Shown here: positions 16,595 to 22,949 of the stretch, in pieces | How the letters are laid out: every line of letters starts with the position of its first letter | Position numbering within the stretch: position 1 is the stretch's first letter | Assembly: GCF_017549005.1 (NCBI RefSeq) | Contig: NZ_JAFYYT010000009.1 | Coordinates: 1 to 64,000 of the forward strand | From: Ruminococcus sp. | GTDB taxonomy: Bacteria; Bacillota; Clostridia; Oscillospirales; Ruminococcaceae | DNA length: 64,000 bases | Direction: 5' to 3' | Made by a program: the position numbers and the translations under genes | The notes under the pieces: generated by a model | What the model saw: only the letters and a program-made list of their open reading frames with translations | The model's database searches: none | Told to the model about the DNA's origin: nothing

Positions 16595-17013
16595 TCGCTT
16601 TTTTGACATAAATAATCTACCGTTTTTTATCAATATTAACTAAGTTATATACTCTCAGTAATACCACATAAAACAAACGGCTGATATTGTACAAAACAAA
16701 AAGCACGAAGACAGCACAATATCAGGTACTGACGCACCCGTACCAAACATTGTTAAACTTCCACAATAATTATATCACACTCACTTTCAAAATGCAACAT
16801 AAAATACCCTTTTTTTATCTTATTTTTACAGAATTGTGAACTGCGGCAATTTGCCTTATTCATATTTAGGCATTTTGCACGTTGTTGCACTAAAAACTTA
16901 AAACAAAAAGGTAAAAAACGAGGAGAAATCTGTGGACAGGTTCATTTTTTTAACAATACTGTATGCACCGCTTTACGTTATTTGCCTGCGTATACTATTA
17001 TAATATAGACTTA
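16595..17013. other. Intergenic region between pilC and uvrC
   Basis: AT-rich and without a gene of normal size. It holds a 10-base-pair inverted repeat (16681-16690 with 16716-16725), followed by a small GGTAC...GTACC dyad, and a 23-codon plus-strand frame with a ribosome binding site (listed separately). The stretch 16735-16915 shows nothing I can name. Confidence 0.5.
16932..17003 (+). CDS. Possible 23-residue hydrophobic peptide
   Basis: A GTG codon preceded by GAGGAG at 6 bases opens a 23-codon frame (MDRFIFLTILYAPLYVICLR, then ILL) that would form a single membrane helix. It is in a gene-poor interval, opposite the end of uvrC. Small hydrophobic peptides of this size include type I toxins and membrane-acting regulators, but no antisense RNA or clear promoter is evident, so chance is a real alternative. 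Confidence 0.25.
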   Translation: MDRFIFLTILYAPLYVICLRILL

Positions 17014-17014
17014 T

Positions 17015-17034
17015 TCTCCGGGGTATTCCGGAGA
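17015..17034 (-). terminator. Weak hairpin after uvrC
   Basis: A TCTCCGG/CCGGAGA stem directly after the uvrC stop codon; the following minus-strand sequence is AT-rich but has no clean T run. Confidence 0.4.
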
Positions 17035-17035
17035 C

Positions 17036-18859
17036 TCACATTTCGCGTATTACTTTCCATAGTTCTTCGGCTGTTTCAAGGCTCACTCCGGCTGCTGCTG
17101 CGAGCTCCCCGGGAGAGGCTTTTTTCAGATTTGCTATGGTCTTGTACTTCATGAACAGCTTCGCAGCTTTCTTTTCGCCTATTCCGCGTACTGTAAGCAG
17201 CTCCGAGCTGTACGTTTTCTTCTTGTGGCGCGAATGCATGAAGCTCACCGAAAACCTGTGCACCTCGTCCTGTATCCTCGTCACCAGGTCAAATACCGCT
17301 TTCAGGCTGTTTATCTGTATTTCCCTGCCACCCGTTGCGATAGCACGGGTGCGGTGCTTGTCATCCTTGACCATTCCGAACAGCGGTATATCCAGCCCGA
17401 GCTCCCAAAGCAGCGGTGCTACGGCGTTTACGTGTCCTTTTCCGCCGTCGAGAAGTATAAGGTCGGGAGTCCTCGTAAAGTACTCGTCGCCCTCCCCGGT
17501 AACTATGTGCATGAGTCTGCGCTTCAGTACCTCTCGCATACTTCCATAGTCGTTCTGGAGCTCCTGCTCTTTCACGGTAAAGCGCTTGTACGCCTTTTTC
17601 AGCGGTCTGCCGTCCTCAAAGACCACCATACCTGCGACCATTGACTCCGACGAAAGGTTGGAAATATCATATGCTTCTATATACCGCGGCGGCTTCGCAA
17701 GACCGAGACTCTGTCCCAGCTGTTCGAGGGCTATGACCTCTTTTCCCGTCCGCGAGTTCTTTATCGCCGCATATTCCGCACTGTTATTCTTTGCGAGCCT
17801 GAGCAGTTCCAGCTGGCGGCCTTTCTGCGGCACATGGAGCTTCACCTTCCGCTGCGCCTGTTCCTCAAGCATCTCAACCAGCAGTTCGCTGTCCGCAGGT
17901 ATATGGTCAACTATGATATTTCTCGGTATATCGGGCTTTTTGTAGTAAAACTGAAGCATGAACTGCCCCAGTATATCCTCGTCCTTATCAGGTATGGGCA
18001 GCTCAAAAACTGCCTTGTCAAAGAGCCTGTCCTCACGATACATGAGCACGGAAATATACAGTCCGTCATAAAATTCGGCAATTCCAACAACATCGGCAGA
18101 CTCGACTCCGCTGTTGATTATCTTCTGCTTCTCTGAAGCCTTTTTTACCGCTGTGATACGGTCTCTAAGCATAGCCGCCTTTTCAAAATCGAGCTCCTCT
18201 GCCGCCCGTTCCATTTCCGTCTGCATACGCTCCACAGACTCGGCGCTTCCGCTCTTTATAAACTCCACAGCCTGATCGACTGCGTTCCTGTAGTCAGCGG
18301 CACTTATCCTGCCGCGGCAGACGCCCATGCACTGCTTGATATGGTAGTTGAGGCAAGGTCTCCCTTTCCCGAATTCCTGGGGAAATTTCCGCTTGCAGGT
18401 AGGCAGCATGAACACGCGGTTCGCCTCATTTACGGCTTCTTTCGTGATAAAGCCGCTGGTATAAGGCCCGAGGTACGTACCGCTCTGCTTCGTGTTTTTT
18501 TCGTTGGTGATACGCGGGAACTCCTCATCGGAAATGCGGATATAGTGATACCCCTTATCGTCTTTCAGGAGGATATTATACTTCGGCTTGTGCTGTTTGA
18601 TAAGGCTGCATTCAAGCAGCAGAGCCTCGAACTCACTGTCGGTGACGATAAAATCGTAGTCGTATACATTTGAGACCATTGCCGCCACTTTCGGCGTATG
18701 GTCGGGATTTTCGCGGAAATAGCTGCTCACGCGGTTGTGGAGGTTTTTCGCCTTGCCGATATATATTATGGAACTGTCCTTTTTCCGCATGATATAAACT
18801 CCCGGCGAAGCTGTCAGTTTTGCAGTCTTTTCGCGCAGATACGGCAGTCTCGGATTCAT
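17036..18859 (-). CDS. uvrC: Excinuclease ABC subunit C
   Basis: Nucleotide excision repair nuclease that makes both cuts beside a lesion after UvrAB loading. About 607 residues, normal for UvrC. Domains in order: GIY-YIG nuclease (GVYIMRKKDSSIIYIGKAKNL, about 17-37), Cys-containing linker (CLNYHIKQCMGVC), UVR motif binding UvrB (ELDFEKAAMLRDRI), the RNase H-like C-terminal nuclease (YDISNLSS, LILLDGGKGHVNA) and a tandem helix-hairpin-helix end (TVRGIGEKKAAKLF). The ATG at 18859 is chosen for AAAGGAG 7 bases upstream; a longer in-frame start has no site. Confidence 0.96.
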   Translation of the reverse strand: MNPRLPYLREKTAKLTASPGVYIMRKKDSSIIYIGKAKNLHNRVSSYFRENPDHTPKVAAMVSNVYDYDFIVTDSEFEALLLECSLIKQHKPKYNILLKDDKGYHYIRISDEEFPRITNEKNTKQSGTYLGPYTSGFITKEAVNEANRVFMLPTCKRKFPQEFGKGRPCLNYHIKQCMGVCRGRISAADYRNAVDQAVEFIKSGSAESVERMQTEMERAAEELDFEKAAMLRDRITAVKKASEKQKIINSGVESADVVGIAEFYDGLYISVLMYREDRLFDKAVFELPIPDKDEDILGQFMLQFYYKKPDIPRNIIVDHIPADSELLVEMLEEQAQRKVKLHVPQKGRQLELLRLAKNNSAEYAAIKNSRTGKEVIALEQLGQSLGLAKPPRYIEAYDISNLSSESMVAGMVVFEDGRPLKKAYKRFTVKEQELQNDYGSMREVLKRRLMHIVTGEGDEYFTRTPDLILLDGGKGHVNAVAPLLWELGLDIPLFGMVKDDKHRTRAIATGGREIQINSLKAVFDLVTRIQDEVHRFSVSFMHSRHKKKTYSSELLTVRGIGEKKAAKLFMKYKTIANLKKASPGELAAAAGVSLETAEELWKVIREM

Positions 18860-18896
18860 GTTCTTACTCCTTTCCGCATTGTATGAATCAAATAAC

Positions 18897-18916
18897 AAGG
18901 CGCACAAAGTGCGCCC
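18897..18916 (-). terminator. Hairpin between the DUF5662 gene and uvrC
   Basis: GGCGCAC/GTGCGCC with a three-base loop, followed on the minus strand by TTGTTATTTG. Possible terminator for the gene at 18992, or a processing hairpin ahead of uvrC. Confidence 0.45.
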
Positions 18917-18991
18917 GAAATGTTTTTCTGTTTTCGGACGGATAATATCCGCCCCTGCTGACGGAACGCCGTGGCCGGCATTCCCTGCAAT

Positions 18992-19546
18992 TCACTCAGC
19001 TGATCGCTGCTTGTTTTTTCTGACCTGTTTCCGTATGTAACGGAAGGTATAGTCCTCCCCCTTATCGCGAAGCATGGTCAGCAGGAATTCCAGCTTCCAC
19101 GCCGTTTTTTTCTCGATGATACGGCGGTGCTTGACGCGGAGGTAGTACTCCAGCGGCATGGAATCGTTATACTTTTCCTTGTTGTATATTTTTGAAGCCG
19201 CAACCCGGTCGCAGAACATCTCGAAAACGAACACATCGGGCATTTCCACGGGCTCGAGCTGTTTGGTCTTCATGTTGTAGTCCGTCCAGTACTCGAAGTG
19301 GTGACGATTTCTGCCCTTATGGTGCATCCACGCCTTAGAATAGCCGTCTACCTCGCGTTCACGCTCGTTCGGACTGCGGTTCCCCTGGAAGTAGAGCACC
19401 CCCGGTATGAACTCCGTGGGCGAGAATTTCGACAGATCGTGAAGCATTCCCCTCAGCGGTATCCCTGCCTTAACGCAGTGTATAAAGACCTGATGTCTGT
19501 GCTGTAAAACTGTTTTTAAGTGTCCGATGAAATTCTTACAAAGCAT
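18992..19546 (-). CDS. DUF5662 family protein
   Basis: 184 residues, basic and His-rich. Motifs include LHDLSKFSPTEF, MHHKGRNRHHFEYW and a C-terminal Lys/Arg tail, matching my memory of the DUF5662 family found next to regulators and phage-like genes; its function is unknown. The conserved HD and HH pairs suggest metal binding, but no reaction is known. Its ATG lies within the last codons of the LacI-type gene (11 bases overlap, GAGGAG site inside that gene), so the two are translationally coupled. Confidence 0.75.
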   Translation of the reverse strand: MLCKNFIGHLKTVLQHRHQVFIHCVKAGIPLRGMLHDLSKFSPTEFIPGVLYFQGNRSPNEREREVDGYSKAWMHHKGRNRHHFEYWTDYNMKTKQLEPVEMPDVFVFEMFCDRVAASKIYNKEKYNDSMPLEYYLRVKHRRIIEKKTAWKLEFLLTMLRDKGEDYTFRYIRKQVRKNKQRSAE

Positions 19547-20591
19547 TTGAACGCTCCTCAGTGTAGCTACCGCTGATATCGAGGACGCTTTCCTTTTCGA
19601 TAAGCTTTCCGCTGATTATGCGTCTGCCCTCTGAATATGACGGATCAGCAAGCTTTTTCGCCATTATTCCCACTGATACCTCCGCCATTTTGGTGAGGTC
19701 CACCTCAACGGTAGTTATCGTCGGAATGCATATACTTGACACTGTATAATTGTCATATCCTACAACGCTGATATCCTCGGGAACTCTCACGCCCTTCGTC
19801 TTGAGAGCGGAAATAACACGGAAAGCCGTTTCATCGCAGTTGCACACAAAAGCTGTGGGCATTTCTGCAGGGAACTGCAGATCGTCGATGAGTATGCCCT
19901 GTTTTGTTCTGTCGCCGATTATCCACTCTATGCGGTACTCCAGATCGTTCTCCATAATGCACTTGAGATAGCCGAGATAGCGGTCGTTTATACTGCTTGT
20001 AGCATTGAGCGTGCCGAAGAATCCGATCTGCCTGTGACCCTTTTCCACAAGGTAATCCGTCAGCATATAGCCGCCGTTGAAGTTGTCCGAAAGGACAGCG
20101 TCCACCTTGTATCTGTTATCGTAGAAATCCACGAAAATAAGCGGAATAGTCAGCTTGCTGAGACACTCTATGTACTTCCTGTGCACCTGACCGATGACGA
20201 TAACTCCGTCGACTTTGCCCTCGGTGACCATGTTCGGAAGTATGCCGCTCTTTTCGTTTTCGGCGTTAACGCACTCGTATACCGTGCACACGTTTATCTG
20301 CGAGAGCTGGTTTGAGATACTGGCAGTAAGCTCCCAGTAGAAAGTTCCTCTTGCGCCCACGAAGCGCTCAGAAGTAAGAATGCCGACATTTTTCCCTGTT
20401 TTCGGCAAAGCTATCCTTTTCTTATCGCTCTTTGTGTTTGAGGGCTTGTAGCCCATTTTTTCTGCGGTCTCGCAGATCTTTTTCCTCATCTGTTCGCTTA
20501 CGCCGTCGCGACCAGCAAGAGCGTTTGATACCGTAACAACGCTTACTCCGAGCTTGTTGGCGATATCAAGCATTTTTACACCGTTTTTCAT
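19536..20591 (-). CDS. LacI-family transcriptional regulator
   Basis: About 351 residues. The N-terminal helix-turn-helix reads VKMLDIANKLGVSVVTVSNALAGRDGVSE, followed by the hinge region and a periplasmic-binding-type sensor domain (NVGILTSERF, GVIVIGQVH, LIFVDFYDN, GFFGTLNATSS, TAFVCNCDETA, SVVGYDNY, TTVEVDLTKMAE). Ligand unknown, usually a sugar in this family. The ATG at 20591 is used because GAGG is 9 bases upstream; the TTG three codons earlier abuts that site. The next gene downstream is DUF5662 rather than a sugar operon, so the target is not evident. Confidence 0.9.
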   Translation of the reverse strand: MKNGVKMLDIANKLGVSVVTVSNALAGRDGVSEQMRKKICETAEKMGYKPSNTKSDKKRIALPKTGKNVGILTSERFVGARGTFYWELTASISNQLSQINVCTVYECVNAENEKSGILPNMVTEGKVDGVIVIGQVHRKYIECLSKLTIPLIFVDFYDNRYKVDAVLSDNFNGGYMLTDYLVEKGHRQIGFFGTLNATSSINDRYLGYLKCIMENDLEYRIEWIIGDRTKQGILIDDLQFPAEMPTAFVCNCDETAFRVISALKTKGVRVPEDISVVGYDNYTVSSICIPTITTVEVDLTKMAEVSVGIMAKKLADPSYSEGRRIISGKLIEKESVLDISGSYTEERSNAL

Positions 20592-20611
20592 ATGCTTCAA
20601 CCTCTTTATAC

Positions 20612-20639
20612 CGGCTTTCGGACGCCTATTCCGAAGCCG
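20612..20639. promoter_or_regulatory. Inverted repeat before the LacI-type gene, possible operator
   Basis: CGGCTTTCGGA (20612-20622) faces TTCCGAAGCCG (20629-20639), an imperfect dyad some 20 bases upstream of the start codon, where an autoregulatory operator or leader hairpin would lie. Confidence 0.35.
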
Positions 20640-20691
20640 TTCTCCTCTTTTATCGTCTGAAACGAATTAAATTAACACAGACTATTATATC

Positions 20692-20716
20692 ATGCTTTAA
20701 GTAGTAAATAAAGCAT
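20692..20716. promoter_or_regulatory. Perfect ATGCTTTA...TAAAGCAT dyad upstream of the LacI-type gene
   Basis: An 8-base perfect inverted repeat with a 9-base spacer. A TATAAT (20689-20684, minus strand) lies immediately beside it, so a protein bound here would cover the -35 region. A single further TAAAGCAT occurs near 20798. Alternatively it is the terminator stem of the remnant frame listed next. Confidence 0.35.
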
Positions 20717-20819
20717 TTTCTATGATTTTTCTTTGAATTTCAGCACTTTCGTCAATTTCTTCGTATCTTGCTTGTGCATAATGATAAATCGGCAGCGGTA
20801 AAGCATAGATAGGAGCTTC
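20697..20819 (-). pseudogene. Possible gene remnant, 40 codons without a start
   Basis: An open stretch encodes EAPIYALPLPIYHYAQARY, then EEIDESAEIQRKIIENALFTT-like sequence, ending in TAA. Its amino acid usage looks like real protein, yet it has no start codon or ribosome binding site and is preceded by an in-frame stop. It may be the tail of a decayed gene. I do not recognise the parent family. Confidence 0.25.
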
Positions 20820-20913
20820 TTAAACAGCTGTTTTTGAATATCATTTAATAATTCCCGACTTCAAATCAGCTTTTGAGTACCCATATCACAGTTTGATTTC
20901 AGCACATTTTCTG

Positions 20914-20941
20914 TTGACATTTTGGGGTATATATGTATAAT
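20914..20941 (+). promoter_or_regulatory. Promoter of the Cys-rich secreted protein gene
   Basis: TTGACA (20914-20919) and TATAAT (20936-20941), spacer 16 bases, about 55 bases before the start codon. Confidence 0.75.
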
Positions 20942-20997
20942 ATAGTACATAAGGTTATAATATATGCCTTAAATATTATGTAAAGGACTTGATAAGA

Positions 20998-21408
20998 ATG
21001 AAAAAAACGCTCAGGAAGCTCGCCGCAGTAACTATGGTTTTTGCTCTCCTCGGTACAGGAGCAGTTATTACAAAACCAAGCTTCACAGCTACAGCTCAGG
21101 CGCTTTGCCAGTATCACCGCACAGATAACGTAACATGGCGAGACGGAACTCCCTACTGCAACTGCTGCGGTCAGATCAACTATGACGCTTGCTGCAAGCA
21201 TCAAGGACAAAGATACGCAGGCTATGATAACGACTGGAAATATGACCATTGCTACACAGTTTCGACGAGCAATTTGCCCGTATACTATTATGTTTATAGA
21301 CGCGATGAATACATTAAATGCTCCAAATGCGGCAAAAATGTCGGTAAAACAGGTCACTATCAGTATAAGGTTGTATGTTTAGGCTATGAAGAAATATTTA
21401 CACATTGA
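20998..21408 (+). CDS. Small secreted Cys-rich protein, unknown function
   Basis: 136 residues. A clear signal peptide (MKKTLRKLAAVTMVFALLGTGAVIT) is followed by a likely cleavage near TATAQA. The mature part holds about nine Cys arranged as CNCCGQ, ACCKH, HCY and a zinc-ribbon-like CSKCGK, plus many Tyr and His. It could bind metal or be disulphide-rich. The ATG at 20998 is used; the TTG three codons upstream sits against the AAAGGA site. Transcribed alone from a strong promoter. No family recognised. Confidence 0.65.
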   Translation: MKKTLRKLAAVTMVFALLGTGAVITKPSFTATAQALCQYHRTDNVTWRDGTPYCNCCGQINYDACCKHQGQRYAGYDNDWKYDHCYTVSTSNLPVYYYVYRRDEYIKCSKCGKNVGKTGHYQYKVVCLGYEEIFTH

Positions 21409-21470
21409 TAAAAGCTCTCCTATCGGAACGCTTTAAGCCTGTCAAAAAACGAATCATGCTCAATAATTAA

Positions 21471-21546
21471 TGGGCGCTCGGAAATTGCCCCTACATGATA
21501 TAAAAGCATATAATCAAATTGCAGGGGCGCTTTCCAAGCGCCCCTG
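21471..21546. repeat. Pair of inverted GTAGGGGC..TTTCC..AGCGCCC repeat units
   Basis: The segment 21472-21494, read on the minus strand, and 21521-21543, read on the plus strand, match at about 19 of 23 positions. The second unit is also a perfect hairpin by itself (AGGGGCGCTT/AAGCGCCCCT). It resembles dispersed palindromic intergenic repeats of clostridia. Confidence 0.55.
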
Positions 21547-21573
21547 TTGCTCAAAAATTAAAGCTTCCCTTTT

Positions 21574-21735
21574 TCATATTTCATCTTTGGTCTTTTCACC
21601 GCAGGAGCTCCTGTCGATTTTATCCCCGGCGGCAAAATTGATAAGTCCCGTCATATCGCCCCATGAAGCAGAGGGGCACTCGTACTCCTCCTTTTCGGGG
21701 TCAGGAACGGGTATCTTTTTCTTATTTTTGCTCAT
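21574..21735 (-). CDS. Small hypothetical protein of 53 residues
   Basis: Begins MSKNKKKIPVPDPEKEEYEC, has a PSASWGDMTGLINFAAGDKI-like middle and ends GEKTKDEI. A GGGAGA site precedes the ATG by about 9 bases and codon use matches neighbouring genes, so it is probably real. It is polar, has two Cys and no membrane helix. It lies downstream of the TPR gene but beyond that gene's terminator. No function recognised. Confidence 0.55.
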   Translation of the reverse strand: MSKNKKKIPVPDPEKEEYECPSASWGDMTGLINFAAGDKIDRSSCGEKTKDEI

Positions 21736-21787
21736 AAATATCATCTCCCGAGGGTATTATCCGCAGAAAAAGCGTTTTTATGCACAA

Positions 21788-21817
21788 AAAGTGCGCTTTC
21801 TGAGCGAAAGCGCACTT
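21788..21817 (-). terminator. Intrinsic terminator of the TPR gene
   Basis: A perfect 12-base-pair stem (21789-21800 with 21806-21817) followed on the minus strand by TTTTTGTGC, right after the stop codon. Confidence 0.85.
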
Positions 21818-21821
21818 GCGT

Positions 21822-22910
21822 TCAATTTTCGGGAGACTCGTTCACCGTCTGAGTTATCTTAGGACCTTCGCCTCTGCTCTCATGTTCTTCAGCCATGGTC
21901 TTTGCATCGGGCTCGTACTGAAGGATTATCTTCTTGACCTTCTCGTCGCGCGTGAGGTTATAGGTCATTTTAAGCGCTTTGAGCGCATTTGGGATATCCT
22001 CGTCCATAAGGTATGATGCGGAAAGGCGGGCGGCTACGGAAACGACGTCCTCATTGGGACCGAACTCGAAGTCATACTTCTTCATAGCCTCAACCATTTC
22101 TTCGCGTGTAGGCTGCTTTATAGGCGAGCCCTTGCGGTTCACAACATCTCTCATTTCATATGGAATGGCAGGGTGCGGAGCAAACAGAACGCTTGCCGTA
22201 AGGAAAGCAAAGGCGTCGTCGTACTCGCCCATATCCGTAAGCGCATAGCCTGCATTTGCGTAGCATCTTGCGATAGCCACCGGCGATGAAGCCACTTTAA
22301 GAGTTTCTCTTGTGGTCTGAAGCGTCATTCTCTTGTTTTTCAGGAGCTTATACACTTCCGCAAGCTCAAATCTCGGACCGCAGTCCAGAGGATTGTACTC
22401 CATAGCCTTTTCAAGGACAGGTATAGCGTCAAGGGGCGAACCTGTCTCGACCAGCAGATAGCCGTATGTAGTGATGAACGTACCGAAATCAAAGGGAGTT
22501 CTGTTCAGCACCTTATCAGTCTTGTATTTGAGCTGATAAAGGTTATCCTCAAATGGATTCCTGAGAGAAACGAACTTTGCTTTCTCAGTGTCCTTGTAAT
22601 CGACGATTATCTTCTTGTAAAGACGCTCGGCGAGGGACTTTGCCTCGTTCATATTCTTTTCCTTGATGAGCTGCATGATCTTCTCGTGCATTTCGTCAAG
22701 GCGCATTCCGTCAAGGTGAGTAAGTCTGTCTATCTCTGCTTTCTGTTCCTGGGGCATTATTTCGATAAGAAGCTGTGTTGCAGCGTCCACGCCCTCAAGA
22801 TTTTTCTCCTGTGCAAAGCGTTCAGCCTCAGCACGAAGGAATTTATTGTCGTCCTCGGCGGAGCCTGTGAGCTTTGCTCTCAGCTCCGCAAGGATCTTGT
22901 TTTCTGCCAT
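21822..22910 (-). CDS. Tetratricopeptide-repeat protein, unknown function
   Basis: 362 residues, no signal peptide or membrane helix. The central part has TPR-like helical pairs (FITTYGYLLVETGSPLDAI, ARCYANAGYALTDMGEYDDA, ASYLMDEDIPNALKALK), with the W/L/G/Y/A/F/A/P pattern of the repeat. The charged N terminus may be a helical bundle. TPRs mediate protein binding. It follows the 824-residue gene by 39 bases and probably shares its promoter, so the two products may act together (inference). Confidence 0.75.
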   Translation of the reverse strand: MAENKILAELRAKLTGSAEDDNKFLRAEAERFAQEKNLEGVDAATQLLIEIMPQEQKAEIDRLTHLDGMRLDEMHEKIMQLIKEKNMNEAKSLAERLYKKIIVDYKDTEKAKFVSLRNPFEDNLYQLKYKTDKVLNRTPFDFGTFITTYGYLLVETGSPLDAIPVLEKAMEYNPLDCGPRFELAEVYKLLKNKRMTLQTTRETLKVASSPVAIARCYANAGYALTDMGEYDDAFAFLTASVLFAPHPAIPYEMRDVVNRKGSPIKQPTREEMVEAMKKYDFEFGPNEDVVSVAARLSASYLMDEDIPNALKALKMTYNLTRDEKVKKIILQYEPDAKTMAEEHESRGEGPKITQTVNESPEN

Positions 22911-22949
22911 TATGATTTTTCCTCATTTCATCGGAAGTACTTTTTATGC

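Noticed and set aside
19536-20591. Catabolite regulator CcpA
   Set aside because: The regulator belongs to the LacI family, but its own neighbours and sensor residues do not match CcpA specifically; no symbol given.
21416-21470. tRNA or small RNA gene after the Cys-rich gene
   Set aside because: No cloverleaf or clear promoter; only repeat-like sequence.
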